Below, piece after piece: positions 54,143 through 61,852 of a stretch of DNA of 64,000 nucleotides. The DNA is from MKSF01 sp037190225 (lineage in GTDB: Bacteria > Bacteroidota > Bacteroidia > Chitinophagales > Chitinophagaceae): assembly GCA_037190225.1 (NCBI GenBank), contig JBBCJL010000018.1:1-64000 (forward strand), given 5' to 3'. Both the position numbers and the translations under genes were made by a program. The notes under the pieces are model-generated. The model saw nothing but the letters and a program-made list of their open reading frames with translations. It had not been told where the DNA came from and did no database searches. The first letter of the stretch is position 1. Each line of letters starts with the position of its first letter.

Positions 54143-55234
54143 ATGAGACATACACTATATATAGCCATATCCCTGCTGGTGCTCTCCGGATGCGCCGCGC
54201 CGCAGGAAGAGGCTGCTCCCGGCACAGCGGACAGCGCTTTCCGGCTGAACGAGCAGTTGAAAGCATCAACGGAGATCGTAGCGATCACGCAGACACCCGT
54301 AAAGGAGCAGCTGACGCTTTCCGGTAAGATCGAATACAATGAAAACGACATGGTGGCCTACAGGAGCCTGATAGACGGTATCATAGAGCAGGTCAGGTTT
54401 GAGCTGGGAGATTATGTGCGTAAAGGCCAGGTGCTCGCTACCATCAAGTCCAACCAGATATCGGAGCTGGATCAGCAGCAAAAAATTTACCAGAACCAGA
54501 TCAACCTGCTGCAGCAAAAGTTGCAGCAGAAAAAAGAACTGCTGCAGGATGGTATGATCGCCTCTTCGGAAGTACTGGAAACAGAACACGAGCTGCAGGG
54601 AGCCAGGATAGAGCTGGACAAGATCCGCCAGAGCCTGCAGATATACAGCGCGGCAGGGAATGGCTCCTTTCACATCCTTGCACCGAAGAACGGGTATATT
54701 ATCCAGAAAAGCATGAGCGCGGGCCAGACCATCGGGACGCAGGAGGCCGCCCCGCTCTTCTCCATCTCCAACCTGAAGCAGGTATGGGTCATGGTGAATA
54801 TATATGCCAATAATCTCCGGTACATCCAGGAGGGCAATGAGGTGAAAGTGAGGACTATCGCGTATCCTGACCAGTATTATAGCGGTAAGATAGATAAGAT
54901 ATACAATGTCTTTGATGACAATGAGCATGTGCTGAAAGCAAGGGTGGTGCTGGAAAATAATAACCTGAACCTGCACCCGGGCCTGGCGGCGGATATTATC
55001 ATTGATAAGAATACGCAGGGCCGGCTTGCCTATGCCATACCTAACCAGGCCGTGATATTCAGCAATAACAGGCAATTCATAGTGCTGTATAAGAACGATG
55101 GCCATATGGAGCTCTGCCGTATTGCGCCCGTTGCGCGGAATGAGCAGTACACCTATATCACGGAAGGTATCACAAGCGATGATAAGGTAGTGAAGACAAA
55201 CGCCTTATTGATTTTTGAAGCCTTAAATAAGTAA
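54143..55234 (+). CDS. RND efflux periplasmic adaptor lipoprotein (CzcB/CusB-like)
   Basis: 363 aa. Lipobox-like LVLSGCAAP (Cys17). Membrane-fusion-protein layout: biotinyl-lipoyl half (LSGKIEYNENDMVAYRSLIDGIIE), alpha-hairpin coiled coil (ISELDQQQKIYQNQINLLQQKL), second lipoyl half (LAPKNGYIIQKSMSAGQTIG), barrel (VWVMVNIYANNLRYIQEG) and membrane-proximal domain. The product links the channel to the pump. 4 bp before the pump gene. Confidence 0.93.
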   Translation: MRHTLYIAISLLVLSGCAAPQEEAAPGTADSAFRLNEQLKASTEIVAITQTPVKEQLTLSGKIEYNENDMVAYRSLIDGIIEQVRFELGDYVRKGQVLATIKSNQISELDQQQKIYQNQINLLQQKLQQKKELLQDGMIASSEVLETEHELQGARIELDKIRQSLQIYSAAGNGSFHILAPKNGYIIQKSMSAGQTIGTQEAAPLFSISNLKQVWVMVNIYANNLRYIQEGNEVKVRTIAYPDQYYSGKIDKIYNVFDDNEHVLKARVVLENNNLNLHPGLAADIIIDKNTQGRLAYAIPNQAVIFSNNRQFIVLYKNDGHMELCRIAPVARNEQYTYITEGITSDDKVVKTNALLIFEALNK

Positions 55235-55238
55235 TCGC

Positions 55239-58200
55239 ATGCAGAAGTTCGTTCAGAAAATAGTTGCGTTTTCCCTTAAGAACGCCTATCTCATCATACT
55301 GGCTACGGCAGGGCTGCTCATTGCGGGTATCTACAGCCTTAGGCATACCCCGATTGAAGCCTTCCCTGATGTGACCAATACCCGTGCCAGGATCATCACG
55401 CAATGGCCGGGCAGGAGCGCCGAAGAAATGGAGAAGCTGGTAACCCTGCCTATCTCCAAGGTCATGAATACCATCCCGCGGAAATCTGTGATCCGTTCCA
55501 TATCCCTTTTCGGCTTATCCGTGGTAACGGTGCAGTTCGAAGATAATGTGGATGATTTTTATGCCCAGCAATATGTATCCAACAAGCTGGGCGGCGTATC
55601 GCTGCCGGAAGGGGCGGAGGCCGCTATCGAGCCCCCGTCCGGGGCTACCGGTGAAATATTCCGCTATATACTCAAAAGTGACCTTCCTATTAAAGAGGTC
55701 GCTGCCATACAGGACTGGGTGATAGAACGGGAGCTGCTGAGCGTTCCGGGCATCGCGGATATCATCAGCTTCGGCGGGGAGGAAAAGATATACGAGATAC
55801 GTATCAATCCCACAGAGCTGAAGAACTACAGCCTGACACCGCTGGATGTATATGAAGCGGTATCCAAATCCAATATCAATGTGGGCGGAGACGTCATAGA
55901 GCAGGGGAACCAGGCATATGTGGTGCGGGGCGTCGGTCTGCTGGAAAGCATTGATGATATTGAGAACATTACCATTACCCTGAACGGCTCCACACCTATC
56001 CTGATAAAGAATGTGGCGGAGGTCGTTGTGTCCAATAAGCCCCGCTTGGGACAGGTAGGCTATAACCAAGAGAATGACCTGGTGGAAGGTATCGTGATCA
56101 TGTTGAGAGGGGAGAATCCTTCTGCGGTCATTGAGAAGCTGAAGGCTAAGATCGAAGAGCTGAACAGCCGGGTATTGCCTGCCAATATACAGATCGTTCC
56201 TATTGTAGACAGGACCCACCTGGTGGATAATACGGTACATACTGTTTCCAAAAACCTGGTGGAGGGTATCATCCTGGTTTCCATTATCGTATTTATATTC
56301 CTGAATAACCTGAAATCCTCCTTTATCGTGGCTTCAGTGATACCGCTCGCTTTCCTGTTTGCCATCATCATGCTGAAGATACAGGGCCTGCCCGCCAACC
56401 TGATATCTATGGGCTCGCTGGACTTCGGCCTGCTCCTGGAAGGGACGCTGGTGATCGTGGAGACGGTCTTCGTGGCGCTGGCCCATCACGCCCAGAAGCT
56501 GGGCCAGGAGAAGTTTGCCCGGATCAGCAAGGTAGGCATCATCAAAAAGAGCGCCGGCAGTGTCGCTTCTTACATCTTTTTCGCTTTGCTCATCCTTATC
56601 GTGGCGCTGATGCCTATATTCTCCTTCCAGAAGGTAGAAGGCAAGATGTTCCGCCCGCTGGCCTTTACGCTGGGATATGCGCTGCTGGGTTCCCTGCTGC
56701 TGAGCCTGACCTATGTCCCGGCAATGTGTAAGCTGCTGCTGACCCGGAATATCAAGGAAAAGGAGAATGTGGTGACCCGGTTCTTTACAAAGACCATTTA
56801 CGGCCTGTACACTACCGCGTTCAGGTATAAGAAAGCCACTATCGGGATATTCATAGGCATACTGGCATTATGTATCGTTAAATTCATGCATTATGGTTCT
56901 GAATTCCTCCCCCGGCTGAATGAAGGTGCCATCTATATCCGGGCCACCTTACCCAACAGCGTGAACCTTAAGGAATCCACCAGGCTGACCGGCGGGATGA
57001 AAGAGATGCTGCTGGGTAAATTTGATGAGATCGCCTATATCTTCACGCAGACGGGAAGGCCCAATGACGGGACGGACCCTACAGGCTTTTTCAATATAGA
57101 ATTCAATGTGCAGCTGAAGGATAAGGACGACTGGAAACGGAAAGTCTCCAAGGAGGCCATTGTGCAGGAAATGCGGGAGCAGCTCTCCCAGTACCCGGGC
57201 ATTAATTTCGGGTTCAGCCAGCCTATCCAGGATAATGTGGAGGAATTTGTTGCAGGGGTGAAAAGCTCCCTGGTTATAAAAATATTCGGCGATGACCTTT
57301 ATGACCTGGAGAAATACGCCAATAAGGTAGCGGGAGCGATAGGAAAAGTAAGGGGCATAACCGATATCAATGTGTATAAAAATATAGGGCTGCCTGAGCT
57401 CCGTATCCAGCTCCATGATTCCAAAATGTCCAAATACGGTGTCACCACCGCCGATGCCCAAGCCGTTATCGCGATGACCATAGGCGGACAGGCTGCCACC
57501 TCTTTTTATGAGAATGACCGGATGTTCGATGTGGTGCTGCGCTTCCAGGAATCTTACCGCAATACACCGGAAGAGATCGGCAATATCCTCATTCCTGCTG
57601 CCAACGGTCAGAACGTACCGCTGCAGGAGATCGCCACTATCGGTTACCAGACAGGCCCGGCCTTTATTTACCGGGAAGGCAACAGCAGGTATATAGGCGT
57701 GGGATTCAGCATTGAGGGCAGGGATCTGGGCAGCACTATTGAGGAGGCCAAAAGAACGGTTGCAATGGAAGTGGAGCTGCCCAAAGAAAATCATATGGAG
57801 TGGGCGGGTGAATTTGAGAGCAAGGAAAGGGCGACCGCACAGCTGGCGCTCGTCATTCCTATCTCGCTGGCGCTTATCCTGATGCTGCTGTATTTCAACT
57901 TCGGCAATATCAAAGATACGGTCATCGCTTCGCTTACACTGCCGTTCGCCTTCATAGGCGGCTTCATTTCGCTGTGGCTCACCAACACTATTTTCGGCAT
58001 CTCCGCGGGTATAGGCTTTATTATCCTGTTCGGGGTGGCAACGATAGACGGTATTGTGCTCATAGGGGTGATCCGGGACAACCTCAGGAAAAAGGCGGGG
58101 CTGATGAAAGCTATTGAGCAAGGTGTGAAGAGCAGGATACGTCCTGTAGTGATGATAGCGCTTATGGGCGCTATGGGGTTGCTGCCTGCCGCCTTATCCA

Positions 58201-58331
58201 CAGGTATGGGTTCTGAGATCCAGAAGCCCCTGGCCATTATGATCGTGGGCGGATTGCTGATATGCCTGATCCTCTCCTTTTCCATATTGCCCGTAGTATT
58301 TTACTATGCCTACAGGAAAAGCAGCACGTAA
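55239..58331 (+). CDS. Heavy-metal RND efflux pump (CzcA-like)
   Basis: 1030 aa, twelve membrane helices and two large periplasmic loops. HME-RND hallmarks include AFPDVTNTRARIITQWPGRSAEEMEKLVT and TGEIFRYIL. The proton-relay helix reads SLDFGLLLEGTLVIVE with D395, E401 and E408. CzcA-type pumps have D-x5-D-x6-E at these sites; here the middle Asp is Glu, still acidic. CusA-type Cu/Ag pumps lack the first D. This favours Co/Zn/Cd/Ni or a related divalent substrate over Cu/Ag (inference). Third gene of the operon, followed by a strong terminator. Confidence 0.95.
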   Translation: MQKFVQKIVAFSLKNAYLIILATAGLLIAGIYSLRHTPIEAFPDVTNTRARIITQWPGRSAEEMEKLVTLPISKVMNTIPRKSVIRSISLFGLSVVTVQFEDNVDDFYAQQYVSNKLGGVSLPEGAEAAIEPPSGATGEIFRYILKSDLPIKEVAAIQDWVIERELLSVPGIADIISFGGEEKIYEIRINPTELKNYSLTPLDVYEAVSKSNINVGGDVIEQGNQAYVVRGVGLLESIDDIENITITLNGSTPILIKNVAEVVVSNKPRLGQVGYNQENDLVEGIVIMLRGENPSAVIEKLKAKIEELNSRVLPANIQIVPIVDRTHLVDNTVHTVSKNLVEGIILVSIIVFIFLNNLKSSFIVASVIPLAFLFAIIMLKIQGLPANLISMGSLDFGLLLEGTLVIVETVFVALAHHAQKLGQEKFARISKVGIIKKSAGSVASYIFFALLILIVALMPIFSFQKVEGKMFRPLAFTLGYALLGSLLLSLTYVPAMCKLLLTRNIKEKENVVTRFFTKTIYGLYTTAFRYKKATIGIFIGILALCIVKFMHYGSEFLPRLNEGAIYIRATLPNSVNLKESTRLTGGMKEMLLGKFDEIAYIFTQTGRPNDGTDPTGFFNIEFNVQLKDKDDWKRKVSKEAIVQEMREQLSQYPGINFGFSQPIQDNVEEFVAGVKSSLVIKIFGDDLYDLEKYANKVAGAIGKVRGITDINVYKNIGLPELRIQLHDSKMSKYGVTTADAQAVIAMTIGGQAATSFYENDRMFDVVLRFQESYRNTPEEIGNILIPAANGQNVPLQEIATIGYQTGPAFIYREGNSRYIGVGFSIEGRDLGSTIEEAKRTVAMEVELPKENHMEWAGEFESKERATAQLALVIPISLALILMLLYFNFGNIKDTVIASLTLPFAFIGGFISLWLTNTIFGISAGIGFIILFGVATIDGIVLIGVIRDNLRKKAGLMKAIEQGVKSRIRPVVMIALMGAMGLLPAALSTGMGSEIQKPLAIMIVGGLLICLILSFSILPVVFYYAYRKSST

Positions 58332-58424
58332 GCTACAACAGCGGGTGCTGTCTGAAAGCCTATTTTATTGCCGCATGGAGCCTGTCATGTTAGATTAGCC
58401 TGCTGTATCATATTGAGTTTGTCT

Positions 58425-58453
58425 TGTCACATTGAGCCTGTCGAAATGTGACA
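58425..58453. repeat. Short inverted repeat of a common intergenic type
   Basis: TGTCACATT pairs with AATGTGACA across an 11-nt loop (GAGCCTGTCGA). The motif resembles short palindromes scattered between genes in many Bacteroidota; only one copy is in this window. Confidence 0.5.
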
Positions 58454-58460
58454 GGTACAC

Positions 58461-58508
58461 GTCACCCCCCCCCTGTGATATGGAAGTCCATATCACAGGG
58501 GGGGTGAC
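58461..58508 (+). terminator. Terminator of the metal-efflux operon
   Basis: Pairs GTCA/TGAC, a C9 run opposite a G7 run, then 11 bp TGTGATATGGA/TCCATATCACA with a tight loop. Two unpaired C remain. The T stretch (CTATTTTAG) is modest. The homopolymer runs may be sequencing-sensitive. Confidence 0.7.
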
Positions 58509-58532
58509 TATTTTAGATAGCTATTTTTTTAC

Positions 58533-58730
58533 TGACTATCTATATGTAAGGGTATTATATGGAAAAAGGATAAGCTACAAAGTATGACAGAGATCCCTCA
58601 CATCCGTTCGGAATGACCATGCATGCTATAATATCTTTTAGCAACAAAAGTGTTCTTTAGCTCACAGAGCGGACACTTTTCAGCGAAAAATATCTATAAT
58701 AATAAGCTGTTTCCAATAAGTAGATAGTCA
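58533..58730 (-). repeat. MITE-like inverted-repeat element, copy B
   Basis: 198 bp, in the opposite orientation to copy A (35870-36068), with the same terminal TGACTATCT/AGATAGTCA, near-identical length and the same internal block order. The 33-nt core is at 58586-58618 and differs from copy A at one base. The stretch between the GCTGAAAA block and the core has diverged strongly. No coding capacity. Confidence 0.75.
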
Positions 58731-58798
58731 TCTTTTTATGCTTACGTTCCGTTGTTCTGTTCTTCACCGGCAACTGAATGCCAGGCATCTGCATCGTG

Positions 58799-60280
58799 TC
58801 AGCCGGGATTTGTCAGCACTGTATCGAAAGCCCTGGTAATTTCCTCAATAGGTTCTGTCCCGACGGAAATACGGATCATATTTTTATTAAGGCCGGCCTG
58901 TAAAAGTTCCGCATAGGCCTTTTCATCCTTGCAGGCTTCATAATGGGCCAGGTACACGTAAGGCATCACGAGCGTGAAATCCGTACCCAGGCTGGGTCCT
59001 TTGGCAAGCGGCAGCCGGTCATAATACAGGCTCAGGTCGTCCCTGAAAACCAGGGATATCAGGCCCGGCTCCAGCGAATCTTTGCGGATCCGGTTATAGG
59101 CCTCACTGTCGGAAGCCACATGGATCCTGTCTATGACGTGGCTGAACTGCCGGAAGTAGGCTGTCAGTAATTTCGTATTCCGGGAAACCTTTTCCAGCCT
59201 GTTCCTGTAATCTTTTATTTCCAGCGCCAGCCGGGCCGTATCATAGATTGCAGGGGCTTCTATGTAAGGCTGGCAATCGGCTATTGTCAGTATATCCGGG
59301 TTGACCGTAATAAGGCTGCCGGCAAGTATATCGGCGTGGCCGGATGCGAATTTGGTCAGGCTTTCTACTATCACATCTGCGTGCTGATAGACAGTAGCAA
59401 TAAAGCCCGGAGAGAAGGTGGCATCCACCAGAAGGGGGATACCAAACTGCCGGCACATCCTGTACAGGGCAGGAAGGTCCGCTACCTCTAATAAAGGGTT
59501 GCTGACCGATTCGATAAACACCAGCGCGATATGCTGTGCCTGCTGCTCCAAGTAGTTCTCCAGTCCCTGCAGGTCATGGATGTCATTATGCACATAGACG
59601 GATGCAGCGCATCTTTCCAGCAGCTCCAGCGTATCTATATAGCAATGTCCCATTCTTACGATCTGCTGCTTACCGGCGGCTTTTTCGCAGAGTGCCCTGA
59701 CCCCCGCATACAGCGCGTTCATCCCGGAATTGGTCAGCAGCACATGCTCCGGCAGGGTCTGGTAAGATGCTGCCAGTACCTCTTTGATGATCGTTTCGCT
59801 TTGGTCGTAAGGGGCCGTATCCTCCCGGTAAAGCTGCGGCAGGATATGCCGGGTATGCAGGTAAACAGCCAGCGCCCTGCTGCTGATCAGGAAACCGCAA
59901 TTCCGTATGATATGCCTGATGCGGCCGGCTTCCGGGTCATCCTGTGCGGTGAGGATGCAATACCAGTCACCTGCCCGGATATAGGCTACCGGCTTGCCCA
60001 GCAGCTCTCCCACCCGGCATACGGCGTTATAGCTGTTGACGGGGATCATCTGGCGGTCTTCCGGCACCTGGTGCTGCTCCCGTATATGCTGCAAATACAG
60101 CTTCACATACCTGTGGGTAAAGAAACGGGGGTAGCCGGTTTCCATGCTTTCAAGGAATGCGGCATCTCCTTCTTCATACCTGATCACATCCGATAAGGTG
60201 GGCAGCGATACGGACACTGCAAACGGGTTATTGAGGGGAATGCTGCTGCCGGCGGGGATGTGCTTTAACAGACCTCGCAT
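58799..60280 (-). CDS. Cystathionine gamma-synthase, fungal-type, PLP-dependent
   Basis: 493 aa from ATG 60280; a GTG at 60289 would add three residues. The C-terminal ~380 residues are a Cys/Met-metabolism PLP enzyme with the Schiff-base Lys K310 in ESLTKFASGHADILAG, GIPLLVDATFSPGF and VFIESVSNPLLEV. The N-terminal ~100 residues (NPFAVSVSLPTLSDVIRYEEGD, METGYPRFFTHRYVKLYL) are not found in ordinary bacterial MetB but match the accessory domain of fungal cystathionine gamma-synthases as I know them. Likely makes cystathionine from an activated homoserine and cysteine. The start lies inside the end of the preceding gene (16-25 bp overlap), so the pair is translationally coupled. Confidence 0.82.
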   Translation of the reverse strand: MRGLLKHIPAGSSIPLNNPFAVSVSLPTLSDVIRYEEGDAAFLESMETGYPRFFTHRYVKLYLQHIREQHQVPEDRQMIPVNSYNAVCRVGELLGKPVAYIRAGDWYCILTAQDDPEAGRIRHIIRNCGFLISSRALAVYLHTRHILPQLYREDTAPYDQSETIIKEVLAASYQTLPEHVLLTNSGMNALYAGVRALCEKAAGKQQIVRMGHCYIDTLELLERCAASVYVHNDIHDLQGLENYLEQQAQHIALVFIESVSNPLLEVADLPALYRMCRQFGIPLLVDATFSPGFIATVYQHADVIVESLTKFASGHADILAGSLITVNPDILTIADCQPYIEAPAIYDTARLALEIKDYRNRLEKVSRNTKLLTAYFRQFSHVIDRIHVASDSEAYNRIRKDSLEPGLISLVFRDDLSLYYDRLPLAKGPSLGTDFTLVMPYVYLAHYEACKDEKAYAELLQAGLNKNMIRISVGTEPIEEITRAFDTVLTNPG

Positions 60281-61443
60281 ACGGTACACAATTTAACGGC
60301 GTTCTCAAAATCCTTTATCAGGTCCCTTGTGTCTTCCAGCCCTACGGACAGGCGTATAAGTTTCCGGCTGAGCCCATGCGCGTTCAGCTCCGCTTCCGAC
60401 AGGGATGCATGGCTCATATCGGCGGGCAGCTCTACGCGGGAATCCGCGCATCCGAAAGAAACTTTCTGCCCGAAGAGCCTGAGGTTGCGTACTATGCCGC
60501 TTACCATGTCCGCTTCCCTGAGCGTTACGGATATGATGGATGGTATGATCCGTAATTGTGCTGCTGCCAGGTCGTATTGCGGGTGGGAGGGCAGACCGGG
60601 AAACAATACTGCTTCCACCCATTCCTGCTGCTCCAGGTACCGGGCAAGCTGCAGCGCGCTCTGCTCCTGAGCTTTCATCCGCTGTATCAGTGTCGGAAGC
60701 CCCAGGGATACCAGGTAGCAGTCGAAAGGCGATTGCGCCAGCCCGTAAGCATTGGAGAGGTAAGCGATCCTTTCACCCCATTCCGGCGTTTTACTCACTA
60801 CGGCGCCGGCAGTGACGCTGCCGTGGCCGGATATGAACTTGGTAGAAGAGAAGACGGAAAAATCAGCGCCAGCCAGCAAAGGCTGCTGGCTGGCAAAGGT
60901 GGCCATGCTGTTATCCACAGCCAGTAAAGCGTTGTACTGCCTGCATAAGGCAGCTATGCGGCCGAGATCAATGATCTTGAGGTTGGGATTGGTGGGTGAT
61001 TCACACAATACAAGCCGGACGTTATGATTCTTTAAATGTGCCTCCACGGCGTCTTCCTGTGTAAAATCCACGTACAGGGTCTGTATATTGAACTGTTCCA
61101 GCGCGATCTTCAGCAGTCGGAAAGTGCCCCCGTAGCAGTTTTTCTCTACCAGTATGGTATCATTGGCCCGGGTGGTGGCCTCAATAAGGAGCTTTATGGC
61201 AGCAAGCCCGCTGTTGACACAGGTACAGGACGCTCCTTCCTCCGCCAGGGCAAAGACTTTTTCAAGCGCGTTCCGCGTAGGGTTATCGCTTCGGGAATAA
61301 TCATAGGTTTTTTCGTTATCCTGCTGCCGTTTGAGGTCGTAGGTGGCAGTGTTGTACACAGGCAGGTGCGTGGCGCCGTAAGCATCGGTCAGCCCGGCGT
61401 ACAGGGGAATGTTCGCCAGGAGCGTCTGGAGTTGAATAGACAT
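60265..61443 (-). CDS. Transsulfuration PLP enzyme (cystathionine beta-lyase or gamma-synthase family)
   Basis: 392 aa, first gene of the pair. Cys/Met-metabolism PLP family: YDYSRSDNPTRNALEKVFALAEEG, CVNSGLAAIKLL, CESPTNPNLKIIDL, AVDNSMATFASQQPL, and Schiff-base lysine K202 in FSSTKFISGHGSVTAG. The C-terminal domain is normal. Because the second gene looks like a cystathionine gamma-synthase, I infer that this one cleaves cystathionine to homocysteine, but sequence alone cannot separate beta-lyase, gamma-synthase and gamma-lyase. Expression is probably set by the Met-rich leader upstream (61444-61679). Confidence 0.85.
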   Translation of the reverse strand: MSIQLQTLLANIPLYAGLTDAYGATHLPVYNTATYDLKRQQDNEKTYDYSRSDNPTRNALEKVFALAEEGASCTCVNSGLAAIKLLIEATTRANDTILVEKNCYGGTFRLLKIALEQFNIQTLYVDFTQEDAVEAHLKNHNVRLVLCESPTNPNLKIIDLGRIAALCRQYNALLAVDNSMATFASQQPLLAGADFSVFSSTKFISGHGSVTAGAVVSKTPEWGERIAYLSNAYGLAQSPFDCYLVSLGLPTLIQRMKAQEQSALQLARYLEQQEWVEAVLFPGLPSHPQYDLAAAQLRIIPSIISVTLREADMVSGIVRNLRLFGQKVSFGCADSRVELPADMSHASLSEAELNAHGLSRKLIRLSVGLEDTRDLIKDFENAVKLCTVCEVC

Positions 61444-61467
61444 TTTTTATATAGTTTTTAAACATTC

Positions 61468-61495
61468 ATCCCGCACCGGTTTCCCGGATCGGGAT
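61468..61495 (-). promoter_or_regulatory. GAAA-capped hairpin before the transsulfuration genes
   Basis: On the minus strand ATCCCG pairs with CGGGAT and CCGG with CCGG around a 2x2 internal loop, closed by the tetraloop GAAA. It starts right after the attenuator U-tract and ends 24 nt before the ATG. GCGGG in its 3' arm can also pair with CCCGC of the terminator, so it may be part of the switch. Confidence 0.5.
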
Positions 61496-61496
61496 T

Positions 61497-61519
61497 AAAA
61501 AAACCTGCCGCGGGGCAGG
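61497..61519 (-). terminator. Attenuator terminator in the Met leader
   Basis: On the minus strand CCTGCC pairs with GGCAGG over 6 bp with loop CCGC, then seven T. It lies 54 nt after the leader peptide stop and 54 nt before the structural gene. Its 5' arm CCTGC can instead pair with GCAGG at 61567-61563. Confidence 0.7.
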
Positions 61520-61562
61520 GTCTTGATTTTTTATAAACATTGAAATGTATAATATCGAGAAA

Positions 61563-61570
61563 CCTGCGGC
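61563..61570 (-). promoter_or_regulatory. Candidate antiterminator strand
   Basis: GCCGCAGG begins two nucleotides after the leader stop codon. GCAGG is complementary to the 5' arm of the attenuator (CCTGC, 61519-61515), and GCCGC to GCGGC in its loop and 3' side. A ribosome at the leader stop would cover it. Confidence 0.5.
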
Positions 61571-61572
61571 TG

Positions 61573-61614
61573 TTACCACATCATTACCGGCATATCTGGA
61601 TACATATATTTCAT
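61573..61614 (-). CDS. Methionine-rich leader peptide of the transsulfuration genes
   Basis: 13 codons, MKYMYPDMPVMMW, then TAA. Five of 13 codons are ATG, including the start and an adjacent pair at codons 11-12. It lies 27-30 nt after the expected transcription start and directly before mutually exclusive pairing segments and a terminator. This is the architecture of leader-peptide attenuators of amino-acid operons; here the sensed amino acid would be methionine, the end product of the enzymes that follow. There is no Shine-Dalgarno, as is usual in this phylum. That it is translated is inferred from the arrangement only. Confidence 0.65.
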   Translation of the reverse strand: MKYMYPDMPVMMW

Positions 61615-61648
61615 AATTCTGACAGTTTATGTTGAGCTGAATCGGCAA

Positions 61649-61679
61649 CAAAGGTAATACGTCTTAATTAAAATGCAAA
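61649..61679 (-). promoter_or_regulatory. Promoter of the Met leader and transsulfuration genes
   Basis: On the minus strand TTTG (61679-61676), a 19-bp spacer and TACCTTTG (61656-61649). Both elements and the spacing match the Bacteroidota housekeeping consensus exactly. Transcription would start near 61641, about 27 nt before the leader ATG. Confidence 0.75.
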
Positions 61680-61784
61680 GAGGCGGTTAATTTATTATGA
61701 AAAATTAACAGCAAAAATTGTCACATTATCGTTATTTTCTAACCTGCTATTGCTAATATCTACTTCGTTGCGGCTAAAAATCCG

Positions 61785-61792
61785 TATCTTTG
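61785..61792 (+). promoter_or_regulatory. -7 promoter element of the NifU-like gene
   Basis: TATCTTTG, an exact TAnnTTTG match, 60 bp before the ATG at 61853. No well-spaced -33 TTTG. Confidence 0.5.
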
Positions 61793-61852
61793 CATCATAA
61801 GTTTTGTAATATAAGAATAACCTTACTAAGCTAACAAACAAAATATTGCATT

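Larger units (their letters stand above)
58332..58798. other. Repeat-rich intergenic region
   Basis: No gene is seen. It holds a hairpin with CATTGAGCCTGTCGAAATG-type sequence (58425-58453), the pump terminator (58461-58508) and a copy of the inverted-repeat element (58533-58730). Confidence 0.7.
61444..61852. other. Divergent regulatory region: Met leader and NifU-like promoter
   Basis: Holds, toward the minus strand, a promoter, a leader peptide, an attenuator and a second hairpin. Toward the plus strand it holds the -7 element of the NifU-like gene. No SAM riboswitch consensus was found on either strand. Confidence 0.7.

Noticed and set aside
56949..58121. Long open frame (390 codons) antisense to the RND pump gene
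   Set aside because: It mirrors the coding frame of a well-conserved pump, has low-complexity His/Gln/Arg-rich sequence, and no promoter or family resemblance.
61444..61700. SAM riboswitch upstream of the transsulfuration pair
   Set aside because: I looked for the conserved SAM-I core and four-way junction on the minus strand and found none; the Met-rich leader ORF plus terminator explains the region better.
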